NCBI GenBank assembly: GCA_964589175.1
Contig: CAZPRY010000007.1
Location: forward strand, 1-64,000
Origin: CAZPRY01 sp964589175
GTDB taxonomy: Bacteria; Fidelibacterota; UBA2242
Reading direction: 5' to 3'
DNA length: 64,000 nt
A model generated the notes under the pieces. The model searched no databases. It worked only from the letters and a program-made list of their open reading frames with translations, and had not been told where the DNA came from. A program made the position numbers and the translations under genes. Below, piece after piece: positions 52,219 through 62,200 of this stretch (its first letter is position 1; every line of letters begins with the position of its first letter).

Positions 52219-54006
52219 CTACTCCTGGTCCAGGTACATCTGTTCCACCAGATCCGCGTACTTTTCCAGAACCACCTTGCGTTTCACTTTCAGTGAAGGA
52301 GTGAGCTCGCCGCCTTCGATCGTAAAATCGTTCGGCACAATGCGGAATTTTTTAACCTGTTCGAAGCGCGAAAACACCTTCATCTGGTTGGTAATTTCAG
52401 CCTGTATTAATGCTACTACGGCGGGATTCTGCACGAACTGCGTATAGGGTTCCGTGGATATATTCTGCGGTCCGGCCCATTTCCGGATAATATCCTGTTC
52501 GAGCGTAATCAACGCCGATATGTAATTGCGTCGGTCGCCGATCAATACCACCTGGGCGATGTATTGGCTCAATTTGATGGTCTCTTCAATCGGTTGCGGC
52601 GCTACGTTTTTCCCGCCGGCCGTAATTAACAGATTTTTCTTACGATCGGTAATGTACAGGAAACCATCCTTGTCGAAATACCCGATATCACCGGTATGTA
52701 AATAACCCTTCTCGTCGATTACCTCGCGTGTCATATCCTCGTCTTTAAAATAGCCCTGCATGACCTGCGGACCTCTCACCAGTATCTCTCCATCGGATGC
52801 AATGATAAATTCCGTTTCAGGGATGGCAATGCCCACCGAGCCCATACGGACATGTTCCGGACCATTCACCGTAATAACAGGACTGGTTTCCGTCAATCCG
52901 TAGCCTTCAAATATCTTCAAACCGGCCGAAAAGAGAAATTCGGCGATCTCCTTGGAAAGCGGGGCCCCTCCGGAGATAAACCGCTCCAACCGGCCGCCCG
53001 TTTTCTTGTGCAGCTTGCTGAAGACCAGTTTATCGGCCAGCGCCAGACGTCGCTGATCCCACCAGTTGAGTTCCTCTTGCTGGATGATGGCATTCATGCG
53101 CTTCTTGCCGATTTTCAGGGCCCAATGGAAGATTTTCTTCTTGAGATTCGAACCGGCCTGAACACCGGACATTACGGTCGCATAAATCTTTTCGAAGAGA
53201 CGCGGCACGCTGACTAAAATGGTCGGCTGCACTTCAGACATATTCTGCAGCACCGTCTCGACACTCTCCGCAAACCCGATCGTCGCCCCGAGGATCATCG
53301 GCACATAGTATCCTCCCATCCTCTCCAAAACATGACTGAGCGGCAGAAAAGACAGAAATACATCGCTGGGAAAAATCTGGATAATCTGGATGCTGTTTTC
53401 GACATCCTTTACAAAATTGGCATGGCTGAGCATGACGCCTTTGGGAACCCCCGTGGTACCGGATGTATAGTTGATGCAGGCCAGATCATCGTCTCCGATC
53501 TGCTGCAGTAGATGATCGAACCAATCCGGTGTCCTCCGGAGCAAGTCCATTCCTTGTATTTTCATTTCTTCCAGGCTTATCGTATTCTCCGCTTCGACAC
53601 ACTTATCGAAAGTAATGATGCGTTCAAAATGGTAACCGCTGTCCATAACTTTCTGATACATTTCCAGGCTGGAAACAAAGATCGCCCGCGGTTTGGAATG
53701 CTCAAACAGGACCTGAATCTGCGGAACCGTCAGAGTCGGATAAATCGGAACTGAAACGGCTCCGATGGAGAGGTTCGCCATGTCGGCCATGATCCATTCT
53801 TCACGGTTCTCCGACATAAGCGCCAAAATATCTCCCTTTTTAAAGCCCCATGAATCCAGGACAAGGGCGATACTCTGCACGATTTTGCCCAATTCCCCGT
53901 ATGTAACCGGCCGGTAGATCCCATCTATTTTGGACAGCAGCGCAGCTTTCTGGCGGTATTCGCGCACATTCGCGAAAAACCGTTGCGGTATAACTTTTGA
54001 ATTCAT
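52219..54006 (-). CDS. Long-chain acyl-CoA synthetase (AMP-forming)
   Basis: 595 residues from the ATG at 54006 (GAGGGGG upstream; the preceding 13 codons are open but unsupported). Adenylate-forming motifs are complete: the P-loop YTSGTTGVPKGVMLSH, the GYGLTETSPVI motif, the YLHTGDIGYFDKDGFLYITD hinge, and KNLLITAGGKNVAPQPIEET. This set matches FadD15/Acsl-type enzymes that activate long-chain fatty acids to acyl-CoA at the inner membrane. The C-terminal LTPSLKVKRKVVLEKY contains the expected catalytic Lys region. It is transcribed towards tRNA-Ser(TGA). Confidence 0.93.
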   Translation of the reverse strand: MNSKVIPQRFFANVREYRQKAALLSKIDGIYRPVTYGELGKIVQSIALVLDSWGFKKGDILALMSENREEWIMADMANLSIGAVSVPIYPTLTVPQIQVLFEHSKPRAIFVSSLEMYQKVMDSGYHFERIITFDKCVEAENTISLEEMKIQGMDLLRRTPDWFDHLLQQIGDDDLACINYTSGTTGVPKGVMLSHANFVKDVENSIQIIQIFPSDVFLSFLPLSHVLERMGGYYVPMILGATIGFAESVETVLQNMSEVQPTILVSVPRLFEKIYATVMSGVQAGSNLKKKIFHWALKIGKKRMNAIIQQEELNWWDQRRLALADKLVFSKLHKKTGGRLERFISGGAPLSKEIAEFLFSAGLKIFEGYGLTETSPVITVNGPEHVRMGSVGIAIPETEFIIASDGEILVRGPQVMQGYFKDEDMTREVIDEKGYLHTGDIGYFDKDGFLYITDRKKNLLITAGGKNVAPQPIEETIKLSQYIAQVVLIGDRRNYISALITLEQDIIRKWAGPQNISTEPYTQFVQNPAVVALIQAEITNQMKVFSRFEQVKKFRIVPNDFTIEGGELTPSLKVKRKVVLEKYADLVEQMYLDQE

Positions 54007-54073
54007 CCTAACCCCCTCAAATTTGTAGTTTGAATTTGTCAGCATAGTCCCTAAATTTGCAGGCCTTTGGATT

Positions 54074-54163
54074 GGAGAGGTGGCCGAGCTGGCTTAAGGC
54101 GCTCGCCTGCTAAGTGAGTATCCTGAGAAATCGGGATCCCGGGTTCGAATCCCGGCCTCTCCG
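54074..54163 (+). tRNA. tRNA-Ser (anticodon GCT)
   Basis: Class II tRNA of 90 nt. Acceptor GGAGAGG/CCTCTCC, D arm, anticodon stem CTCGC/GTGAG with loop CTGCTAA (anticodon GCT), long variable arm (TATCCTGAGAAATCGGGAT), T arm CCGGG-TTCGAAT-CCCGG, discriminator G. No encoded CCA. It is on the opposite strand to the flanking genes. Confidence 0.95.
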
Positions 54164-54248
54164 CAAAAAATAACACCAGCTTTGTTCCCCATAAATTATC
54201 GCCTGCAAGTGCGCTAAAATTACGGGATTTATTTAAACTTCCCAATTA

Positions 54249-54980
54249 TTAGATCGCGATCACGATTAAATCATAGAGAGTATGACTGTAAGCCGCGATT
54301 CCGAATCCGCGCAGGGCGTAGATGACCGCCAAAAAAATACCGGCCAGGAAACGGATGATAAACGAGCGTGGATCGAAGGTATCGCCGAACGGGCCCAGAT
54401 AATGGAACCAGGAGAAGATAAAAGACGAGAAAATCACCGCGATTACAACGGCCAGACCGGCAGGCAGGGATAGAATATTTTTTAAGAAGAAAACCGATCC
54501 GCTGATCAGTACCACCCGGAAGATGAATTCTTCGTAAACCCCGGCCCCCAAAGCCAGTGCGATCAGATGTTTGCCGGCCGCCTTCGGTCCGGCCTGCAGG
54601 GTAAAATTGCCGACTTTATCCACGATGATAAAAAGCAGCATGGCGTAGAGGCAGCTTTCCAGCAACATGAGCAGGAAGAAGCGCTTGTCGAATTTGCCGG
54701 ATGGCTTTGATCGGGAATGGAAGTAGAAGGCGATGATCAGGGCCAACAGTACGATAAAACCCACCAGGTAAAATCCGTAAATATTGAAAACCGAAAAAAA
54801 CTGACGAAAGAGTACATCGGCCCCGTTGCGCATGCCCATGATATCGGAATGATTCAGCGAGAACATCATCGCTTCGTAACCAAAAATCAGGGGAATTGTA
54901 AAGAGCAGACTGTAGAAAGCGGATTTGGATTGATGGAAATAATTGGCGAACAGCCGGACGATCTGCCGAAAACCGTTCAT
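54249..54980 (-). CDS. CPBP-family intramembrane metalloprotease-like protein
   Basis: 243 residues from the ATG at 54980, five bases after the lepA stop; the longer frame runs inside lepA. Six or more membrane helices. CPBP/Abi (CAAX protease-like) signature residues are GVYEEFIFR (the EExxxR motif), then SWFHYLGPF (second His) and YSHTLYDL (third His), so the active-site set is intact. Family members cleave prenylated or membrane peptides, or confer bacteriocin immunity. Target here unknown. Placement after lepA suggests shared transcription. Confidence 0.85.
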   Translation of the reverse strand: MNGFRQIVRLFANYFHQSKSAFYSLLFTIPLIFGYEAMMFSLNHSDIMGMRNGADVLFRQFFSVFNIYGFYLVGFIVLLALIIAFYFHSRSKPSGKFDKRFFLLMLLESCLYAMLLFIIVDKVGNFTLQAGPKAAGKHLIALALGAGVYEEFIFRVVLISGSVFFLKNILSLPAGLAVVIAVIFSSFIFSWFHYLGPFGDTFDPRSFIIRFLAGIFLAVIYALRGFGIAAYSHTLYDLIVIAI

Positions 54981-54985
54981 CGGGA

Positions 54986-56782
54986 TCAGCGTTCCATTTT
55001 CAGGACGGCCAGAAAGGCTTCCTGCGGGATTTCCACCCTTCCGACCTGCTTCATACGGCGTTTCCCCTCTTTCTGCTTTTCGAGCAGTTTTCGCTTGCGG
55101 GTAATATCGCCGCCATAGCATTTGGCCGTCACGTTTTTGCGCAACGGTTTGACGGTGGAACGCGCGATGACCTTGCTGCCGATTGCAGCCTGGATCGCCA
55201 CTTCAAACATCTGGCGCGGTATCAGTTCTTTGAGTTTGCGGCATAGCTCCTGCCCCTGATGAAAGGCGTTATCCCGGTGAACAATCAGGGATAATGCATC
55301 GACCGGTTCGGCGGAGAGCAGGATATCCAGCTTGACGAGATCACCGGGCCGGAATCCAATCTGTTCGTAATCAAAAGAGGCGTAACCTCTGGAAACCGAT
55401 TTGAGTTTATCGTAAAAATCGTAGACGATTTCGCCCAATGGAAGTTCGTAAACCAGCTGGACCTTTTCGGCATCGAGATAGTGCGTGCTCTTGTAGATAC
55501 CCCGCCGATCCTGACAAAGCTTCAATATATTCCCCAGATAGGTCGTCGGGACGATAATCTCGGCCTTCACATAGGGTTCGTGAATACCTTCAATGTCACC
55601 GACCGGCGGCATCTGGGACGGATTGTTGATTTCGATTCGGGCGCCGTTTCTCTGAAATGCCACGTACTTCACATTCGGCATGGTGGTGATCAGGTTCAGA
55701 TTAAATTCCCGCTCCAGCCGTTCCTGCACCACTTCCATGTGCAGCAATCCGAGATAGCCGCAGCGAAACCCGAAACCCAGGGCGTTGGATGTTTCCGGCT
55801 CATAGATCAGCGAAGAGTCGTTCAACTTCATCTTTTCCAGCGCATTGCGTAAATCTTCGAAGTTCTCGCTATCCACGGGATACATCCCGCTGAAGACCAT
55901 CGGCTTGATTTCCTGGTAACCGGCCAGCGGTTCCGTCGCCGGGTGGATCCTGGTCGTGATGGTATCGCCAACGTTGATATTGGAGATGTCCTTAATGGCT
56001 CCGACGATGTAGCCGACATCACCGGCCTGGAGGGTGTCCGCTTTGAGCCGTTTCATCTTAAAATGACCGACTTCCGTCACTTCGTACACCGAATTATTGG
56101 AGAAGAAGCGGATGACGTCGCCGGCTTTAACCTGACCTTCAAATACGCGTATGTAGGGAATCGCGCCCCGGAAGGCATCATACGTGGAATCGAAAATCAG
56201 CGCCCGCAGTGGTTTATCCGGTATTTTTTCAGGGGATGGAATTCGCTCGATGATAGCTGCAAAAACGTCCGCCAATCCCAAACCTGTCTTGGCACTGGTC
56301 AGGATAATCTCTTCCTCGTCGCAGCCAATCAAATCCATAATCTGGTGTTTGGCATGCTCTACCTGCGCACCGGGCAGATCAACCTTATTGATAATCGGGA
56401 TGATAACCAGGTCGTTCTCAATAGCCAGATAGGCGTTGCTGACCGTCTGAGCCTCGACGCCCTGGGCCGCATCAACCAGGAGCAGCGCCCCTTCACAGGC
56501 GGCCAGACTGCGGGATACCTCATAAGTGAAATCCACATGCCCGGGTGTATCGATCAGGTTCAGGATGTAGTTTACGCCTTTCGGATCCCGGTATTCCATC
56601 TGGATCGGATGGGATTTAATCGTGATCCCACGCTCGCGTTCGAGATCCATATCATCCAGCACCTGGGCTTTCATATCGCGCTGGCTGATCGTATGGGTGA
56701 ATTCCAGCATGCGATCGGCCAGAGTTGATTTTCCGTGATCTATGTGAGCAATGATAGAAAAATTTCGAATGCGATTATCCAT
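54986..56782 (-). CDS. lepA: Elongation factor 4 (LepA)
   Basis: 598 residues from MDNRIRNFSIIAHIDHG at 56782, the canonical LepA start; the ribosome-binding site is weak and a TTG start lies 12 codons earlier. The GTPase motifs are G1 AHIDHGKST, G2 ERGITIKSH, G3 DTPGHVDF and G4 NKVD. LepA-specific features follow: the GFRCGYLGLLHMEVVQERLE domain and a C-terminal GGDITRKRKLLEKQKEGKRR basic tail. It back-translocates ribosomes or aids initiation under stress. The CPBP-protease gene follows. Confidence 0.97.
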   Translation of the reverse strand: MDNRIRNFSIIAHIDHGKSTLADRMLEFTHTISQRDMKAQVLDDMDLERERGITIKSHPIQMEYRDPKGVNYILNLIDTPGHVDFTYEVSRSLAACEGALLLVDAAQGVEAQTVSNAYLAIENDLVIIPIINKVDLPGAQVEHAKHQIMDLIGCDEEEIILTSAKTGLGLADVFAAIIERIPSPEKIPDKPLRALIFDSTYDAFRGAIPYIRVFEGQVKAGDVIRFFSNNSVYEVTEVGHFKMKRLKADTLQAGDVGYIVGAIKDISNINVGDTITTRIHPATEPLAGYQEIKPMVFSGMYPVDSENFEDLRNALEKMKLNDSSLIYEPETSNALGFGFRCGYLGLLHMEVVQERLEREFNLNLITTMPNVKYVAFQRNGARIEINNPSQMPPVGDIEGIHEPYVKAEIIVPTTYLGNILKLCQDRRGIYKSTHYLDAEKVQLVYELPLGEIVYDFYDKLKSVSRGYASFDYEQIGFRPGDLVKLDILLSAEPVDALSLIVHRDNAFHQGQELCRKLKELIPRQMFEVAIQAAIGSKVIARSTVKPLRKNVTAKCYGGDITRKRKLLEKQKEGKRRMKQVGRVEIPQEAFLAVLKMER

Positions 56783-56869
56783 AGCCAAAAATTTATCGAA
56801 AATCTCTCCTCGAAACAAGAAGGGTTTTGTCTATCTCCACGGATAAATTCAGCGCTGAAGGTAACGGAT

Positions 56870-57466
56870 TTATTGCGCTTCCGTCCGGTAAAGCTGATGT
56901 TCGCAAATATAGGCCTCTACCGCAGGGTTGACCAGGTAGCGGATCGACTCTCCGCACCGTAGTTTCTCCCTGATCCGGCTGGAGGAAATTTCGATCACCG
57001 GCGATTGTATGAATTGCACTTCCGCCAGGAATTCCGGCTGTACGCGGCCGGGATCGAAGCCGGGGCGAGGAGCCACCAGAAGTGTGACGCGTCTCAGTAT
57101 TTCCTGCGGTTGACGCCACCTGTGCAACTCCATCAAACTGTCGCTGCCGATCAGAAAATAGAAATCCTCGCGGGATAAATGATACACACGGTTGATTGCA
57201 TTGATCGTATCGATGGTGTAGGAGATGTCTGCGCGGTCGGCTTCCAGCGTGGACAGTTCGAAGCGCGGATTACCGGCAATCGCCAGTCTGACCATCGCGA
57301 CTCGATGCTGAATTGCGCTGCAGTCCTGAGACGACTTGTGCGGCGCCAGATATGCCGGTAAAAATAGAATTTTATCCAGTCCGAACTGATCTAATAGCGA
57401 CTCCGCAATTATCGCGTGCGCAATATGGGGAGGATCGAAGGTTCCGCCGTACAGACAGAGGCTCAT
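56870..57466 (-). CDS. nadD: Nicotinate-nucleotide adenylyltransferase
   Basis: 198 residues. Nucleotidyltransferase motifs: GGTFDPPHIAHAII near residue 8 (the HxGH-type site, here HIAH), LFLPAYLAPHKSS, the IGSDSLMELHRW loop and SSSRIREKL (the ISSTxxR-type phosphate-binding motif). It converts nicotinate mononucleotide and ATP to deamido-NAD in NAD synthesis. The start overlaps the bamD stop by four bases. Confidence 0.95.
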   Translation of the reverse strand: MSLCLYGGTFDPPHIAHAIIAESLLDQFGLDKILFLPAYLAPHKSSQDCSAIQHRVAMVRLAIAGNPRFELSTLEADRADISYTIDTINAINRVYHLSREDFYFLIGSDSLMELHRWRQPQEILRRVTLLVAPRPGFDPGRVQPEFLAEVQFIQSPVIEISSSRIREKLRCGESIRYLVNPAVEAYICEHQLYRTEAQ

Positions 57467-58266
57467 TGGGGAGACTTCTTTTCCTGTTCCTTCTGAATTT
57501 TCTTCTGCTCTTTATCCAGGGCTCGTTTCAGGACCATCAGTTTGTCTTTCCTGGCCGTCAAATCTTCTTTCGCCTGCAGATCGCCGAGCAGAGTTTCATA
57601 CTCCTCAAATTTCCGCAGATGGATCAGACACAGCGCCTTGTCGAGTTTGGCAGGTATCGCCCATTGGCTGTCGTAATACGTGGCGAGTAAATTATCGAAG
57701 TAAATAATAGCCGATTCCCATTCCTGAAGTTTGATATAGAGAACCCCGGATTCATAATTTTTGCGCGCCAGTTTATTGCGTATATCCCGAATCTTCTCTT
57801 CAACCTCGCTGCGATATTTACTCTGCGGGTAAGAATCCAGAAATTCCTGGAGTGACTGCAAGGCCCGCTCGGTATTGGTCTGATCGCGTTGATACCGGGG
57901 AGATAAATTATAGTAACAACGGGCTATTTTATAGGCTCCGTCTTCCGCCAGCGGGCTGTAGCTGTAGCGCTCCGTCAGGGCCTGGTATTCGGAAATCGCC
58001 AGTAAATAGTCTTTTTTCTGAAAGTAACTCTCGCCGACATAATATTGAGCGTCATCCGCCAACTCGCCGCCGGGGCTGTTCAGCAGCACCAGGTTGAAAC
58101 TCTGGATGGCCTTCTCCCAGCGCTTCTTCTTGAATTGCTCCATGCCCTGTTCATAGTATTTCGTGTAGTCGCTGAAGGCCTGGGGCTTGACATCCGCACA
58201 GCGCATGAAAATCAGGGCAAACAGACCTGCCAGTAAACCCGTAAGATACCGCTTCATTTTTATCAT
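57463..58266 (-). CDS. bamD: BamD-like outer-membrane assembly lipoprotein
   Basis: 267 residues. A lipoprotein signal (RYLTGLLAGLFALIFMRC, Cys23) is followed by five TPR-like repeats: YYEQGMEQFKKKRWEKAIQS, ADDAQYYVGESYFQKKDYLL, DGAYKIARCYYNLSPRYQRD, ERALQSLQEFLDSYPQSKYR and GVLYIKLQEWESAIIYFDNL. The second helix-pair spacing and the SPRYQRDQTNTERAL segment are typical of BamD. It would act in the Bam complex. The C-terminal 40 residues are a charged Lys/Glu-rich tail. The nadD gene overlaps the end. Confidence 0.9.
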   Translation of the reverse strand: MIKMKRYLTGLLAGLFALIFMRCADVKPQAFSDYTKYYEQGMEQFKKKRWEKAIQSFNLVLLNSPGGELADDAQYYVGESYFQKKDYLLAISEYQALTERYSYSPLAEDGAYKIARCYYNLSPRYQRDQTNTERALQSLQEFLDSYPQSKYRSEVEEKIRDIRNKLARKNYESGVLYIKLQEWESAIIYFDNLLATYYDSQWAIPAKLDKALCLIHLRKFEEYETLLGDLQAKEDLTARKDKLMVLKRALDKEQKKIQKEQEKKSPQ

Positions 58267-58319
58267 AAATTCATTTCACCTATGGTGATTCCGTTATTTT
58301 ACTAATTCTATTTGCCCGG

Positions 58320-59225
58320 CTAGAACGCCAGATTGAGGCTGACACCGCGCAACGGATTACGCTGGCGATAGTCAGTGATCAGGCCGAGGTGCCAGCTGAC
58401 CTGGGTTTCCCCTTTAAATTTTTTGGCCGCGATATTAGCGTCGAAGGCGCTGATCAGGTGGTTAAACATCAGGACAGTCACAAAATTGGTCGCCATCTTG
58501 AGCGCATCGTTTGATTCTTTACGCTGGGTCAAATAATCATTCCGGTAATCATTCATATATAACGTATCTGGTTCGGTTCCATTATTCTTTACTCCGAAAT
58601 CATCCCAGCCACCGGCAAACTGGTCGTATTTCCCGATATTCTCGTAAAAATCGCGAGTCTTGATTGGGGTGATATCATCGCTACCGCTCGCCATCAGGGA
58701 AACCCAGCCCGGAACATACTTATTCAGCGTGTCCGCCTGGGCCATATATTCCTGTTCGTTGTATTCGACGTAGATGTGATGCGATCCGAAATTCTTACTA
58801 TGGTATCCGCTCGGGCCGGACATGGTGTTCCAGAGATTATTGGCCCATTCCTGGATGTTCCAGTGGGTGTCGGCGTAATCCTCAAAATCTCCTTCCAGGC
58901 GCAGACCGCGGGATTTGCTACCGTACCACAGGCCCCAGCCGGCGGCCTCAATCCCGGCATAGATCAAGGCTCTCCACTTGGCCCCGGCGTACAATTGGCC
59001 GGTACCCGGAACTACGGCTGAGAACAGAAAGGCCCGTCCGGGAGATTTGATATATTGAAAAGTGGTATCAACACCCTCATCGGATTCCCCGTACTTCAGC
59101 TGGTTTATGAATTGGCCGCGCAGGACCGAATTCTGATCCTGATTTGCGGGGAGTTCCTGGGCCCCCGCCAAGCTCAGGATCAAGGCAACTGTCAAAACAA
59201 TCAGGGTTAGTATTCTGCTGCTCAT
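58320..59225 (-). CDS. DUF5683-like membrane/secreted protein
   Basis: 301 residues from the ATG at 59225 (GGAGG upstream). After a signal peptide (LIVLTVALILSLAGAQ) comes FLFSAVVPGTGQLYAGAKWR, the DUF5683-like glycine-rich hairpin followed by the hydrophobic ALIYAGIEAAGWGLWYG. A second hydrophobic stretch is near 250 (ALKMATNFVTVLMFNHLISA). The middle is rich in Asp/Asn/Tyr. Function unknown. It follows the three-domain surface protein by ten bases and is the last gene of that operon. Confidence 0.7.
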   Translation of the reverse strand: MSSRILTLIVLTVALILSLAGAQELPANQDQNSVLRGQFINQLKYGESDEGVDTTFQYIKSPGRAFLFSAVVPGTGQLYAGAKWRALIYAGIEAAGWGLWYGSKSRGLRLEGDFEDYADTHWNIQEWANNLWNTMSGPSGYHSKNFGSHHIYVEYNEQEYMAQADTLNKYVPGWVSLMASGSDDITPIKTRDFYENIGKYDQFAGGWDDFGVKNNGTEPDTLYMNDYRNDYLTQRKESNDALKMATNFVTVLMFNHLISAFDANIAAKKFKGETQVSWHLGLITDYRQRNPLRGVSLNLAF

Positions 59226-59235
59226 CTTACCTCCA

Positions 59236-62200
59236 TCAAAGTCCAAATAAAATTGTTATGTATGTTCGCCATTCACCGCCATAAATATGCGCCTCATCGC
59301 GCCTGTCGATAAGCTCAAATTTATCCAATCCGTAGACAAAGTCTAGACTTATTGCGGTCGGATAGGCATAAAATGAAAATCCGCTGAAACGCAACTGCAT
59401 GCCCACGTCGGTTTTAAAATCCGCCGTGATCTGTTGAATAACATCCGCCGGGCTATTCGCAAATTTCTTCCAGCCCAGTTGGGGATAGTCCTCAACCTGG
59501 CTCCAGGCATTACCGGTCTCCACGTACGCGCCGACAAATGCGTTCTGCAGATTGAATACGCCCAATTGCATGTTTTTTTCAACAAACAGCGGGTGGCGCA
59601 CGGTGTAATGAAAGGTCAACAGATTACGCCCTTCAATGCTGTAAAACGGGTAGCCTCTCAGCCCCGGCAGCCCTCCGGCGAAGAAATGGAAAAACGAATC
59701 CACATCCGGCATGCTGATCCAACCCAAACGCCATTTGAAATTTCCGACCATCTTTTTTAGAACGGGATACTTATGGTAAACGTTCCCTTCATGATCGATT
59801 TTCCAGTAATAATTTTTACGAAAAATTTCCCTCAGGGTGCCGAAATCCTCATAAATCCCGAATTCCTGCATGAAATTGTCGAAGTTGCGCGAAATGTTGG
59901 TGGTCATTTCGAAGCCGTTATCGGGATTCGTCTCGGAGTTGACATTGGGCAGGATTTTGCGCTTGTTCCAGCTCAGTTTCAGATAACTACCGCGATAGTA
60001 ATCATAGGTAAATCCGGAACTGTAAATTCCCTGAGATTCGATCCTCTCATCCGTGCTGGTCCGGTAACGGGCCAGCCCTGCGTCGAGACGCAGGTGGTTG
60101 AAACCGTCGATCGGGCGCGATACACCGAAGATGGCCTCGGTCAGGTAGAAGGTATAATCGGTATTGATCGGGTAACCCTTCCAGGTCAGCTTCTGGTTGA
60201 GAATATTGCGGCTGATATTGTAAAATTCGAGGAAAAAGGTGGGCTCCCACTGATGATACTCGAGCGTTACGAATAGATCACGGTCGCCGATCCGGTTCAA
60301 CGAGGCCGTACCGAAAATGCTGAAGCGCTCCAGAATCTCCGAGGAATAGAAATAGAAACCCGGTTTGGCGGTACCGTAATCGATCATCAATTTGGGTAGA
60401 ATGAAAATCTTGGCGAACTGGTCCCGGTACTTCTGGGGTTCGGGGAAATCCTGCTGCACCACGGCCATCATCGCCGGCTCCTGCATCGGCTCCGGAAAGT
60501 ACACGGCCTCTTGCGCCGCAAGTACGGCAACCGTATCCAGCCGCGCGACTTTAAAAGCCGAATTATCGAACAGCGCAAAAACCAGCTGCCCTTGCCGGTT
60601 GACGGCCGGCATCATCGCGCCGCCGACAACATTGGTCAGCAGTTCCGTCTCCCCCGTCGCCAGTAAGCGCCGGTAGATGTTGAAAATCCCGGTCTGGTCG
60701 GAGGCGTAATACAACCATCGGCCGTCAGGGCTGTAGTAGGGATTGCGTGTATCCCAGTCGTGCCCGTCGAAAATTGTCATGGAATCCGATTCCAGGTGAT
60801 ACACGGAGATGTCGCGGCCGTGATTCAGGGTGTAATCGAAGGCAATCCGTTTCCCGTCCGGCGCCCAGTGGACGGAGAAGAGTTCGATACCGTCGTCAAA
60901 ATGGGTCAGCTGCTTTTCTTCCCGGGATTCGAGGTCAAGCAGCACCAGGTTGGAAGTGCCGTCTTCCCCGGTGATGAACACGATTTTCTTGCCGTCGGGT
61001 GAAAGCGCGGGCAGATAAGCCCGGCGAAATTTAGTGATCTGCTTTTCTTTTTTGGTGTGTAAATCATAGTGGTAAATATCAAAATAGACCGAGCCATGTT
61101 TATTGGGCTTGCTCTTTTTGGAATAATAAAGGTATTTGTTATCGGGTGAAAGACTGATCCGCGAATGCACTTCCGCCTTCAGCAGCCGGTCTTCGTTCGT
61201 CACCGCATTATGGACATATAACGAGGTCTGGCCGTAGTAATCACGACCTTTGTTGGAGAGATAATAAATCAGCGTGTCGGCACCCCATTCGGGATAGATC
61301 TGGGTTGTGCCATCCCCCAGAATTATTTCTCCGCTCACCGCATGTTGCCGGATTCGTTCGGTCTTTGCGGCGTAATCTTTTTCAAGCGTGTTTTTCCAGT
61401 CCCGGTAAATTTCGTCAGCCGATACTCCGGTAGCCTTCTTCAGAGCGCTGGTAACAGAAAATTGCAGCGGTGCCGACAACAGGTCCATCATCCGCGGGCA
61501 AATTTCGGAACCGAAGCGCCCGGTCAAATATCGTACAAACGCATAGCCCTGGTTGTACACCGATTCGTTGCCGATGCCTCTTTTACCGAAGCTGCCCATT
61601 TGGTCGAGGCTCAGCAGGTGATGATTCAAAACACGGTCGCGCAGGAGCATGTCCCGGTGCGTATCCCAGAGATCGTTGGTCGATCCCGGGTACTGGAACT
61701 GCGCCACACCTTCCGCCAGCCACATCGGCATCACAAGGCCCGGCAGCGGGTAGGAGGCGATCACGCGCGGATAACCGTAAACGACATCGTCCCGCTTTTC
61801 ATCCTCGTAGTCGATGACCTGCAGGTAGGCAGCCGGAATACTGCGCGGTAATTTCATCGCCTTTTGCAGGCTGACGATATGGGCGAATTCATGCGCGATT
61901 ACGTCTCTCAGCCACTGATGGTTGCCGCGCAGCAGGAAGTCCAGCGGCGTCGCCCAGAGCTCGATCTTATTGTCGTAATAATAGGTCGCGCCGTTCGAGT
62001 AATCATCATAATCCTTGACGTACAGGTGCGTCTTGGAATCCGGTTCGAAATTGTAAAATGAAGTTATCGGACCGTAAACGGCCTCGCCGATTAGAGCCGT
62101 CTCTTTGGCGGTCCATTCCGCCCCTTCATGATAATGAATTTTGAAGTGCGGAGTCTCGAAACTCAGCCAGTCCAATTCGGGATGATTATATCGTTCCTGA

